Shown: piece by piece, positions 30,135 to 42,035 of the stretch
How positions within the stretch are numbered: position 1 is the first letter of the stretch
Layout of the letters: the number at the start of each line of letters is the position of its first letter
NCBI GenBank assembly: GCA_016946835.1
Contig: JACVTC010000208.1
Location: 112,501 to 176,500, forward strand
DNA: 64,000 nucleotides
Reading direction: 5' to 3'
DNA from: Neocallimastix lanati (nom. inval.)
Taxonomy: Eukaryota; Neocallimastigomycota; Neocallimastigomycetes; Neocallimastigales; Neocallimastigaceae
Translations under genes and position numbers: made by a program
Notes under the pieces: generated by a model
The model's input: only the letters and a program-made list of their open reading frames with translations
Told to the model about the DNA's origin: nothing
Database searches by the model: none

Positions 30135-30700
30135 CCTCTAATTTTACATGAATAAAATATTTTTTATGTTATATTAATTATTTAATTTAATTTAAATATT
30201 GCTAAAATAATTTCTTAAATATATTTATAATCTAATAATTTCCCCCTAAAACTAAATATTTAATATTTTTACACCATTAATAAATATTAGATGAATCTAT
30301 GTCATCTTTAATATAAAATAATTATATGGCTTAAATATACCATTTATATATGATGGAAACCTTTCTCTTGAAGGGTGATATTATACCATCTCAATTTATG
30401 TGAATACCTCTTATATATTGGGTTTTATATCACTAATAATTATAATCCGCTTTATAGATTAGCATTAACTGTATATATTTTCGCTTTGTAGTTTTAGCGA
30501 TAACTATTAAAATAAATTGTTAATTATATATTGGTGTATTTGATAAATCATAATCTTGGGGTATTAAAATTGATTGTATTTATAATTAATTATATTATTC
30601 TAGTTATTTAAACTATATAAATTGTTTCATAATTGATTAATATTCACTATTTCAGTTAATTCTTTCTTAAAGGTTAATTTTCGTTAATTTTCGTTATTAG
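30135..30700. other. Unassigned A/T-rich stretch between LTRs
   Basis: Moderately complex sequence without a reading frame. TTTCCCCCT near 30,239 could be a polypurine tract read on the other strand. It may be decayed internal sequence of an older LTR element. Confidence 0.4.
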
Positions 30701-30718
30701 TGTAACGAAATCTTCAGT
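30701..30718 (+). mobile_element. Start of another I-type LTR (target of G1/H/B)
   Basis: TGTAACGAAATCTTCAGT equals the first 18 bases of LTR I read on its own strand. The rest of this LTR is not in the window beyond the inserted stack. Its last four bases, CAGT, are the duplicated target of G1, H and B. Confidence 0.7.
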
Positions 30719-31916
30719 TGATACGGGCTGGGGTTGAAACACTAAGATATTCAAAACAAAAAAAAAAAATAAATATTAACACATAACTATAAAAATAAAT
30801 TTGGAAACAAGAAAAAAATTAAATTTTAAAATATTCTTTATTTAAATTTAAAATTAAAATTATTTGTTCCAAGTATTAAAAAGAAAGAAATTTATTCTTC
30901 TTTTTATACTTTTATTTTAATACATTTTATTTATTATTAATATATTCTTTATAAAAAAAACTATTATAACTATTTTATTTTAATTTTTAATTATTATTTT
31001 AAATTATTTTTTAAAAAAAAAAAAAAAAAAAGAATAACATTTATTAAATTAAAATATAAAAAATTAATTTAGAGATTGTATCACGAAGGGCATTCCGGGC
31101 GGTAGCTTCTTCTTGATATTGTTTTTCAGAGAGAGAATTATACAGAATTGATATTTTCTGTATTTTAGATCATTTTTTTATTATTGAAATTCTGTATTTT
31201 AGTTCATTTTTATTTTTAATAAAGATTTAATTTATTTTTGATTTTTGATTTATTTTTAGTTTATTTCAAAGGTTTAGAAAATATTATACAGAAACTTATA
31301 ATTCTGTATTTTATATCAAATATTTATTGAAATAGGTTTTTATTATTCTTAATATAAAAATAAGAATTAATAATGATTTAAATATTATATAATTTTTAAT
31401 AAGAATATTTAATAATAATTTTTATTATATTTAATATAAATAAAAGATTTTTATTAGAATATTTAATAATAATTTTTATTATATTTGATATTAATAAAAG
31501 ATTTTAATAAGAATATTTAATAATAATTTTTATTATATTTAATATTAATAAAAGAATTTTATAAGAATATTTAATAATAATTTTTATTATATTTGATATT
31601 AATAAAAGATTTTTATTAGAATATTTAATAATAATTTTTATTATATTTGATATTAATAAAAGAATTTTATAAGAATATTTAATAATAATTTTTATTATAT
31701 TTAATATTAATAAAGGAAATTTATAAGAATATTTAATAATAATTTTTATTATATTTAATATTAATAAAAGAAATTTATAAGAATATTTAATAATAATTTT
31801 TATTATATTTGATATTAATAAAAGATTTTAATAAGAATATTTAATAATAATTTTATTTTATTATTATTAAGAGTATTTAATAGGAAATACAAGGTATTTA
31901 GTGACACCCCGTATCA
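30719..31916. mobile_element. Solo LTR 'G1', 1198 bp
   Basis: The ends are inverted (TGATACGGG ... CCCGTATCA) and CAGT flanks both sides. It has no internal region. Its start resembles G2 (GGGGTTGA, ACTTAGATATTTAAAA-like). A minisatellite of about 55-60 bases fills 31,375-31,855. Confidence 0.85.
31375..31855. repeat. Minisatellite inside LTR G1
   Basis: About eight or nine copies of a unit of roughly 55-60 bases (core AGAATATTTAATAATAATTT, then TTATTATATTTGATATTAA) with small differences between copies. Confidence 0.8.
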
Positions 31917-31920
31917 CAGT

Positions 31921-32244
31921 TGTTAAGGTTTTAGAGAATTAAATAAAAATAAAGTAAAGAAACACAAATTTTATTTTTTTATTTATTATTTTTATTTATA
32001 AATTTATTTGATTTTATTCATTTATTTTATTAATTGGTTTGATGATTTTTAAAAATTGGTAGCAAAATTTACAACTATTTATACTTTTTTCAAGGCATAA
32101 AAGTTGTTCTTGCCACTAAATTACATTTTATTTATTTTTTTTTTTTTTTTTTATAAAAACTATTAAATTTAAATTGAATTTTATAATCAGTTATATAAAA
32201 TTTAATTATAACAATATAAATAAAATACATTTATAATATTAATA

Positions 32245-32285
<41 letters not shown>

Positions 32286-32761
32286 CTAAAATATTACTAA
32301 TAAGAATTTATTTAATTGGCTATAATTTTTATTACAATCTGTTAAAATATTCAAATAAAAATAAAAATACTATTCTAATATAAAGGTTTTTAATAAAATA
32401 AAATATTTTTCAATATAAAATAAAATATTTCGATATAAAATTTTATAATAAAAGTTAAAATATAATATATAAATTTTTAATCATCAATATATAAAAATAT
32501 TATTAATACAAAATTTCATTATTAATAAAAAAAAATAAGACTTATTATTAATATTGCTAATATAAGTTTTAAATATATAAAAATATTACTATTAATATAA
32601 GATTTAATATAAAAATATAAAGTTTAATATAATTTTTGATTTAATTTTTGATCTTTGGATTTAAAAATTTATTAAAGTACAAAAATAATAATGTACACAT
32701 AATGTATTAGAAATAAATCGTAGATTTAATTAAGAATGCATTATTTAGTACATTCTTATCA
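31921..32761. mobile_element. Solo LTR 'H', 841 bp
   Basis: It starts TGTTAAGGTT and ends TACATTCTTATCA, with CAGT on both sides (31917-31920, 32762-32765). It belongs to the TGTTAWGGTT...ATTCTTTAYCA group that also includes A/B, E and F. Confidence 0.85.
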
Positions 32762-32765
32762 CAGT

Positions 32766-34868
32766 TGTTATGGTTCAGGTTTTATTAGAATTTTTATTTA
32801 ATTATTTATTTTTAATATTTTTCTGTCTACATTTTAATTATTGAAAAACTTCACTTATTTATACTTTTTGAAAAAAAATAAATATGTAAAGCCTTTCTAC
32901 ATTTTATTATCATATTTAAAAAAAATATTTACTATTACTAATTACTTAAAATTTTATATTAATTTAAATTAACTAATTCATAAGTATTTTTATTTTAATA
33001 AATTTTGTTTATATAATTTTATATTATTTTTCATATACTAAAACTAAATTATTTAATATATACGAAAAGTAACAAACAAAATTTAAAAAGATTTTACAGA
33101 AAAATAAAGTTATTTTAATCAAGAATGTTAATATAATATTCTTATATTTTATATAAAATAAATTTAAAAACTATAATATATTTAATATTTATTATTAATC
33201 AATTAAGATTTGATTTTATTTGTGGGGAATAAAAATATAAAATAATCAATTTAAAAATAAAATAAAATACTAAAAAGAATACAAGTTTAATATTGATACA
33301 ATATAATAATAATATAATAATATATTTGAAAATAAAAATAAAATATTAATATTGATAATAAACACTTTAATAAAATAATAAAATTTAAGGTTAAATTATA
33401 GATATTGATATTAATAATAAAAATATAAAATTATTGATAATATTTTAGAAACTTTTAATAAAAATATAAAAAAAATAAATATATTTAGAAAATATTTTAG
33501 TATAGAAAATATAGTAAAGTAATATTAAGTAAAGAATAATATAATGGATTCTAAAGTAAGTTGAAATTCTAATTAATAATCCATTATATGTTCGTTCTTT
33601 ACCAAGATGCCCCCACTAAGACTCAAGCTAATCTATAGCTGAGTTATACTTTACTATATTTTTCAAATGAACATTACGATTCATTTGAATCATAGTATTT
33701 GGGTCCGCAAGTGTTACGGTATTAAATTGTTTTTTTATTACTTTTAAAGGACCGACAAAATAAGGTTCTAATTTAGAACGACTAAAATTTCGAACAAGAA
33801 CTAAATCACCGATTCTTATGTTTTTGGAATTTTTCATGCTATTTTTTTCTTCCCTTCGATTGGCCCAATATTTACTTGCGTTCTTTACATTTTCAGCTGC
33901 TTCCATGGTCCACCTATAATGTGAGATAAATTTTTCTAAAAGAATTTCATCTGAAGATTTATTCACTCCTTGTGTAGGTCTAGCAGCAATGTCGAAAGGC
34001 TGTTGATCCTCACGACCATAAACTAATTCGAAGCTAGAATGTTTGGTTACAGAATTCTTTGTAGTTCTAAGGGCCCACAAGGCTGAAGGTAATACCTCAT
34101 CCCAGTCTTTATTTTCTTCACCAAGTAATCTCAATAATTTACCAATTTCTTTATTCCTATTTTCAACCAATCCATTACTTTCTGGGTGATAGGTAGTGGT
34201 AAATTTTACGTAAACATCATATAAGTCCAGGAATATTTTAGTCATATCCGATGCGAATTGAACGCCATTATCCGTTGTAATGACTTGAGGAACTCCATGT
34301 CTAGCGAAAACATTTATTAAAAACTTAATAATGTCCTTAGATGTAATATTTTCAGTAGGTTCAGCCTCCACCCACTTTGTGAAATAATCCACCGCAATAA
34401 TGATATATTGGTTTTTATTACCAGTCTTTATTAAGGGACCAATAATATCAAGTCCAAGATGAGTAAAAGGGCCTTCAACTTCTGTTGGAATGTTTTCGGT
34501 TGGTTCTGGATATGGCTGAGGGCGATTTAACTGACATTTTTCGCATTTTGAAATTATCCGTTTTATATCGTTGACCATATCATTCCAGTAGTAACTTTTT
34601 CTAAGTCTTTGATATGTTTTATAATAACCTTCATGGCCAACATGATGTGCTTCGAGAATTAATTTTAGTTTTTCATTTGTTTCGGTAACAAGTTTTCTAT
34701 AATTATTTCCATCTATAAAATAATCTATACCATCAATCTTTGTAAATTTTTCTTCAATAAATTCTTTAATTACTTTAGAAAGTGAATCATTTTCATCATC
34801 TTTATTCGTTTTTATAGCTAATACCTTTTGTTCTTTATCGTTCTTCATTCTAGATAAAGCGTCGGCTA
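32766..34868 (-). mobile_element. Element B, Ty3/gypsy copy, truncated
   Basis: The 3' LTR (32766-33604, 839 bp, left side) is followed by a polypurine tract (TGGGGGCAT read on the minus strand) and the integrase end of pol. The copy then stops where the left LTR of D begins. LTR and coding part are almost identical to element A, with a handful of differences, so A and B are recent sisters. The 5' two thirds, gag and the other LTR are absent. It is broken by loss of that part. Confidence 0.85.
33628..34868 (-). pseudogene. Element B pol remnant (integrase part)
   Basis: This holds the integrase zinc-binding segment (H-x-H ... CEKCQLN), the DDE core blocks (LGLDIIGP, TTDNGVQF, YHPESNGLVENRNKE) and the C-terminal part ending NRNVHLKNIVKYNS. 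It matches the last 407 residues of the pol of A closely. It ends abruptly at the junction with D and has no RT or protease. Confidence 0.85.
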
Positions 34869-35799
34869 TGTAACGTGTAAGAAACTCTAATAAAAAGAAA
34901 TTTTTTATAAGAGTTTATTTTTTATATTGATTGAGTTTATTATTAAAAAAAAAATAAAGAAAAATACTTATATTTAAATAGACGAAAATTAGAAAAAGTA
35001 GAAGACTCGTATATAAAAATAAGTTTTTAAAACACAAAATTTTATTAAAAAAAATTTTAAACTTTAAATTTTAGGTTATTATTATTTTTAATATTTATCT
35101 TTATTAATATTTTTAATAATAATAACCCTTGATTTCTGAAAAAACAGAAATCAATCGTTATTTTATACTTTTTTATTTATTAATTAATCTTATTTTATAT
35201 TTATTTATTATTATTATTATTTTATCATGTGTCTGTTTAATTAATTAATTATTATTATTTTTTTTTTTCATGTGTTTATTTAATTAATAATTATTTAATA
35301 TAATATATTAATTATTTCTTAATTAAGCTATTGTTTGCTAGTCAGCTGTTGTATCTTCAGGAAAAGACTAGCAGAAAAACCTGAAGATTTTCTTAATCGT
35401 ATTAAATTAGAACGAATTATTTCAAAGAAATTTATTATTTAATTTAATTTAATTATTATTTAATATTATTGTGAAAATAATTTTAGAATATTAAATATTA
35501 ATTTTAATTTATTTATTATTTAATATTATTGTGGAAATTATTTAGAAGAATTTTAAATTTTAAACATAATTGTATTTGTGAAAATTCTATTATTATTTTT
35601 TAATATTTAATATTATTATACTTACGTATTTTAATTTTTTAATCAATAAAATTTATATTTAGATTAATTTGTAATTAACGAAATTTATATTTAGGTTAAT
35701 TTGTAATTAATAAAATTTATATTTAGACTAAGAAATATAGAAAATATTTCTATATTTCTTACATTGCTCCCTTTAGAAAAGATTTTTGTGAAAATCTCT

Positions 35800-38700
35800 T
35801 TAATTATTTATGTTATTATTAACTTCTATTAATTCCTTCTTTCTTTCCGTATAGGGTTCCAATTGGGAGATATGAAATATCGGGTGGAGATGCATGTTTT
35901 CTGGTAATTCCAACCGATAATTCATTCTTCCCCGTTCTTCTAAAATTCTAAAAGGGCCAAGATATTGATTTGACAGCTTTTTAGCAGGCTCATTTGTGAA
36001 ATAATAACGTTTGAGCCAGACTTTATCGTTAACCTTAAGAATTGGTCCAGAAGATTTTTTATTGTCTCCGAATCTTTTAAAATCTTCCTTAGCCTTAATT
36101 AAGTGTTTCTTTAATGAGTCAAAGTGGGCAGCCCAGTCACGAGTAAGAACGGAAGCATTATCTTTTAAGAGGATTGGAGGAGAATCAATGTTGCAGCATG
36201 GGTTGAATCCATAATTGGCGTAAAAGGGGGATTTGCCAATTGATTTATGTAAGGAATTATTGTATGCGATTTCACACAAGGGAAGATAAAAACACCAGTC
36301 TGTTTGGGCAGAGGAGCAATAACAACGTAGATATTGTTCGATCACTGAGTTTGCTCGTTCGATTTGTCCATTACTCTGCTGATGGTGAGCTGTCGCAAGG
36401 CTCGGTTTAACACCTAAGGAGTGGCATAAGGAAGTCCAGAATTCGGATGAAAACTGGGATCCATGATCCGAAACAATAACTTTTGGGAACCCGTGATAGC
36501 GAAAAACGTTAGCAAGAAGAAGTCTTGCAGTTAATTCAGCTGAAGGTACATCTGAACAAGGGATCAGATGAATCATCTTGGTAAGGTGATCCGAGACAAC
36601 CATGATACACGTACAATTTTGTGAATTGGGGAGAGAAACAATGAAATCCACACCGATGATTTCCCAAGGTTTGCTGGGAACTGGTAATGGTTGGATTTTC
36701 CCGTACGGCTTATGGCGGCGTATTTTGTTCTTCCCGCAAACTTCACAAGAGTATACATAATTTTGAACGTCATTACGCATATTTGGCCACCAATAATAGC
36801 GCTTTAATTTTTCAAGAGTCTTATTGACACCTTGGTGACCATTAACTGGTGTGTCGTGGAACGACCTTAAGATGTTAGGTTTTAATGGAAAAGGTACAAT
36901 GATCCTTTTCTGAAAGTGAAGGATTCCTTCAACTATGCTAAAAACAGAAGATTTTAATTGGGAGTCTTTATTTTTTAGTTTTGAGAAAATGTCTCTACAT
37001 TATTTGTCTTTTTTCTGAGCTTCTATCAATTTGTTAATATTTTCTATAGTAGTACAACAGAAATCTTCTTCTTTTAAAAGAGTTGTTTTGATAGATTTTT
37101 TACCATCTTGCAATTCCTTGTAGTCTGGTCTCCTGGAAAGTGCATCTGGTCTGCTGTTTTTTTCTCCAGATCTATATGATATTCTGTAATCAAATTTTGA
37201 GAGAAATAAACCCCATCTTATTTGTCTTTGGTTTAAGTGATGAGGTTTTTTGAAATAGAGTAAGTTTTTATGATCTGTTATAATTTGAACTGGTAGCTTT
37301 GAACCTTCCAAGTGATGTCTCCACACTTCTAATGCGGTTATGACAGCTAAAAGCTCTTTATCATATATAGTATAATTAGATTCAGTTAGGGTCATGGATC
37401 TAGAATAAAATGCTACTGGGTGAAGCTGATTATCTTCTTCACTTTTTTGAGACAAGATACATCCAACAGCGAAGTCACTTGCATCTGTTTCTACAATGAA
37501 TTCTTTATCTGGGTCAGGATGAATAAGGAGTTTGTTACTTTTGAAGGATTCTTTTAACCTAGTAAATGCTTCATCGGCTTTCTCATTCCATATGTACTGA
37601 TTATCCTTTTTTAATAATTTTCTGAGTGGCTCCATGATTTGAGCAAAGTCTTTTATAAACCTCCTATAGAAATTGCATAAGCCAAGAAAGCTTTGAAGTT
37701 CCTTGAGATTTTTTGGAACGGGCCACTCTAGAATAGATTTCAGCTTATCTTCATTCATAATAAGTCCTTTAGAAGAGATTCTGAAACCTAAGAAATTTGT
37801 TTCCTGGACATGGAAGTCGCACTTTTCTAATTTTGCGTATAATCCATTTTCTATTAGCCTACTCAATATGAGGGAAACATGACTTGTATGTTCTTTACTA
37901 CTTTTAGAATAAATAATAATATCATCCAAGTAGATTTGAACAAATCTTCCAATAACATCAGAGAATATATCCTGTACAAAGTGTTGGAAGACTGAAGGTG
38001 CATTTCTTAGCCCGAACGGCATTACTAAGTATTCGTAATGTCCTATGGGAGTCCTAAACGCCGTCAAATATTCATGTCCTTCTCGTATTCTTATTAAATT
38101 ATATGCTGATCTGAGATCCAGACGTGTAAAAATTACCGCACCCTGGAAGGATTCAATAAGATCATTTATCCTTGGTATAGGGTAACTATTTCTAATAGTA
38201 ATTGAATTCAACTTGCGATAGTCAACACAAAGTCTTAACGTCCCATCATGTTTTCTTACAAAGAGAACTGGAGCACCAGCGGGTGAATTCGACTTCCGAA
38301 TAAATCCCTTATTTAAATTTTCATTTATATATTCCTTTAAGGCTTTCATTTCTGTGATGGATAAAGAATATATTGGACCGTAGTATAGTTGACTTCCTGG
38401 GATTAAATCTATAGACATGTCATAATTTCTGTGGGGTGGCAATTTGTCGGCTTCTTTTTTCTCAAATGTTTTCTTTAAATTGAAGTAATATTTTTCAACG
38501 ATTTCTTTTTTTGTTTCAATGCTTTGTTCTTTAGTACGTTCAATAGGGATTTCTTGTAAAGCAGCACAAAGATCTACATCATTTTCTTCATTAAGAAGAT
38601 TATCGTAGACAATTGTATCGTCAGGGACCATAGAAGCAGTGAAATCTTTAGAATGGAAGATAAATTTATTCCCTTTTGCTGAATCACAATGTTTTGCACA

Positions 38701-39861
38701 GTACTTTTCTAAGAAGTAAATAGTATTTTTTTCAAAATTTATATAGGGCTTATGTTTGTTAAGCCAATCTCTTCCTAGAATTCCAGTAATTCCTTGGAGT
38801 TGTAAACTGGCAATATTAAATTCAAATGTTTCATGGTGATCCATAAAGCTGAGTTTAAGAGGTTTAGTCACATACTTAATATTCATAGATTTTCCATTTG
38901 GTAGTTGAATGTTAACAGGAGATGGTAGACCAGAATACGGAATCTTATTTATTTTAACGAAATTTTGACAAATGAAACTTCTGGAAGAGCCAGAATCTAT
39001 TAATAATTTAATTTTAATTTTATCATTGTTGACTACTAATAAAAAAGTGGAGGTCATCATATTTTTCTTGTTAGGAGTGAAATTTGCTGATAATAGATTA
39101 TCAATTTTACTTTTCTTATATTTCTGATAATTTTTATTTCTATATTCACTCCTTTTGGATTCGGAGAATTTCCTTTTGTGATAGGTATCCTTAGGACTTT
39201 TATCTTTAGACTTTAGGTTGGTTTCCAAATAACATTTCTTATCCAATGTGATAATCAAATTAGTAGCTTCAAATAAGTTAGAAGGCCGTTCGGCTTTATC
39301 AAATTCTTTTTGAACTTCTTCTAGGAGTCCTCTTCTTATTAAGTCAATGTAGACTCCATCATTCCATCCAATTCTTTTGGCAAGCCTTCTAAATTCTATA
39401 GTATAAAAGGCTGCCTTTCCAAGGGTCCTTTGTCTTAAATTTAATAGTTTTTCAATAAGAGAATACCTCTGTTCTTTGCTATCACCAAAATTGTTGATTA
39501 GTAATTCTTTAAATTTCTCATATCCAAGTGTTTGAAGAATCCCTTCTTCCTTAAGAGATAAACCCCATTTTTTTGAAGGACCTTGTAATTTGTGAATTAA
39601 AAAAGAACATTTACTTTCTTCAGCAGTAAAAGAATTTGGGTGGTCATGGAAAAAGAGCTCACATTGGCTAATAATTTCTATCATATTCAAGTTATTTTCA
39701 TTTTCTTTTTCTTGTGTTAGTATGCCATTGGGTGAGAAGAAGGTTGGAATATATTCCGTAATAGTTGAAATTAACTTTGATGTTTCATCCGGCTTATTTT
39801 TTGAAATGGAAATGTCATTATTTCCATTGTTTTCTGAAGTACCTGCAATATTAATATTCAT
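35800..39861 (-). pseudogene. Element C gag-pol coding region
   Basis: The order from the N-terminus is a gag-like region (FHDHPNSFTAEESKC, typical of Ty3-type capsid), protease with LIDSGSSRSF, RT with YLDDIIIYS, RNase H (VETDASDFAVG, YDKELLAVITALEVWRHHL), then integrase with HPIFHISQLEPY near its end. I see no CCHC knuckle in gag and no chromodomain after the integrase. The coding region is interrupted about once. A poly(A) run of about 39 lies about 60 bases before the gag start (39924-39962, T on the plus strand). Confidence 0.85.
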
Positions 39862-39921
39862 TATGAAATAAAAATAAAGTGAATGTATAGAGTATAATAT
39901 ATTTTTTATAAAAATTATAAT

Positions 39922-39964
<43 letters not shown>

Positions 39965-40010
39965 TTTATTTTTAACTATAATTATTATTATATATAAAAT
40001 TATTATATAT

Positions 40011-40027
40011 AAATCAAGAGTTATTAT
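40011..40027 (-). promoter_or_regulatory. Self-primer binding site of element C
   Basis: The 17 bases directly inside the 5' LTR are the exact reverse complement of 40271-40287 in that LTR. That site lies 31 bases downstream of a TATA-like GTATAAAATAA (minus strand, about 40,311-40,321) and so at the expected 5' end of the transcript. This is the Tf1-type self-priming layout. No TGG-type tRNA site is present. Confidence 0.75.
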
Positions 40028-40487
40028 TGTAAGAAACTCTAATAAAAAGAAATTTTTTATAAGAGTTTATTTTTTATATTGATTGAGTTTATTATTAAAA
40101 AAAAAATAAAGAAAAATACTTATATTTAAATAGACGAAAATTAGAAAAAGTAGAAGACTCGTATATAAAAATAAGTTTTTAAAACACAAAATTTTATTAA
40201 AAAAAATTTTAAACTTTAAATTTTAGGTTATTATTATTTTTAATATTTATCTTTATTAATATTTTTAATAATAATAACTCTTGATTTCTGAAAAAACAGA
40301 AATCAATCGTTATTTTATACTTTTTTATTTATTAATTAATCTTATTTTATATTTATTTATTATTATTATTATTTTATCATGTGTCTGTTTAATTAATTAA
40401 TTATTATTATTTTTTTTTTCATGTGTTTATTTAATTAATAATTATTTAATATAATATATTAATTATTTCTTAATTAAGCTATTGTTT

Positions 40488-40539
40488 GCTAGTCAGCTGT
40501 TGTATCTTCAGGAAAAGACTAGCAGAAAAACCTGAAGAT
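40488..40539. other. Interleaved inverted repeats (pseudoknot-type) in LTR of C
   Basis: GCTAGTC (40488-40494) pairs with GACTAGC (40517-40523), and ATCTTCAGG (40504-40512) pairs with CCTGAAGAT (40531-40539). The order A-B-A'-B' is that of an H-type pseudoknot on either strand. The same four blocks lie at 35337-35388 in the other LTR. Confidence 0.7.
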
Positions 40540-41029
40540 TTTCTTAATTGTATTAAATTAGAACGAATTATTTCAAAGAAATTTATTATTTAATTTAATT
40601 TAATTATTATTTAATATTATTGTGAAAATAATTTTAGAATATTAAATATTAATTTTAATTTATTTATTATTTAATATTATTGTGGAAATTATTTAGAAGA
40701 ATTTTAAATTTTAAACATAATTGTATTTGTGAAAATTCTATTATTATTTTTTAATATTTAATATTATTATACTTACGTATTTTAATTTTTTAATCAATAA
40801 AATTTATATTTAGATTAATTTGTAATTAACAAAATTTATATTTAGGTTAATTTGTAATTAATAAAATTTATATTTAGACTAAGAAATATAGAAAATATTT
40901 CTATATTTCTTACATAACGAATCTTAAAATGTTATGGTTCGAGGAATTCAAAAAAAAAAAATTATATAATATTAAAACACAAAAAAAAATTTTATTCTTT
41001 CACAATAATTTTTATTTATTTATTATATT

Positions 41030-41210
41030 TTTATTTTAATTTTTATTTTATTTTTATTATTATTTTTATTTATTTATTTTATTTTTATTTTATTTTTATT
41101 ATTATTTTTATTTATTTATTTTATTTTTATTTTATTTTTATTATTATTTTTATTTATTTATTTTATTTTTATTTTATTTTTATTATTATTTTTATTTATT
41201 TATTTTATTT
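41030..41210. repeat. Minisatellite in the LTR of E (also at 48914-49094)
   Basis: About four copies of a 42-base unit made of TTATTTATTTATTTTATT and TTTATTTTATTTTTATTATT blocks. It is present with the same copy number in both LTRs, so it predates this insertion. Confidence 0.8.
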
Positions 41211-42035
41211 TTTTTTTTTTTTTTTATTTATTTATTTTTATTATTTCTATTTTTTTTTCTTTTTTTTTTTTTTTTTCTCTCTCCTAAAAAGGGGTTCCAA
41301 GGTAGTCAATTTATATCTTTTTAAAGATATAAAAGTAGCAAAGCCTCTGGAAGTAGTTGAAGAGATGGAAAAACAATAGATTTTTAAATCTTATTGATTA
41401 TTTCCTTATTGTAATAAATAGAAATTTTATTATTTCCTAATATTCAAATTAACCAAAATAAATCTATAATATAAAAGATGCATTATAGATAAGAATTAAA
41501 CAAAAAAAAGAGAAGCAGTATTACAATAAAATTGAATACTTTAACTTAATTTTGATACTAATTTAATATGTAATCTTATATATTAATTTGAATGACATAA
41601 TAGAAAATAAAATACATTTATTAATATATGAAAAATCTTTTACAATTTTAAATACAGAAAATTTTATTTTATTTATTTCTTTCATTTCAATTATTTCTTA
41701 ATTCGAAAGACAGAAATATTGATAAAGTTATTTAAGTTGTTTATATACAGGAATTATTCCTTATTTAGAAAAATAATACTAAAAGTAATTAGTACTATGT
41801 TATTGCTAAACTCTCATAAATTTAATTTACCTTTATAAGGAATGAACATAAATTTAAATTAAATTTTATGTATAAACTTAAATTTTCAGATCAAATAATA
41901 TAGTAAAATTATTAATGTAAAGAATACATAAATTTATTAATATTTTAAAATTCACCTTGACTATATTAAAAGGTTTTTAATAAGAATCAATTTATTACTT
42001 CATTCTTTATCACGATGCCCCCGCTAAGACTCAAG

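Larger units (their letters stand above)
34876..40914 (-). mobile_element. Element C, Ty3/gypsy LTR retrotransposon, complete ends
   Basis: The LTRs are 34876-35763 and 40028-40914, with 9-base inverted ends TGTAAGAAA ... TTTCTTACA. The 5-base target duplication TAACG lies on both sides (34871-34875, 40915-40919). The LTRs differ by about three substitutions and one single-base length change in 888 bases, so the insertion is young. It sits inside the left LTR of D, after base 7. A polypurine tract (AAAGGGAGCAA on the minus strand) adjoins the 3' LTR. No tRNA-type primer site is seen; a self-priming site is (separate entry). Coding is broken about once. Confidence 0.93.
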
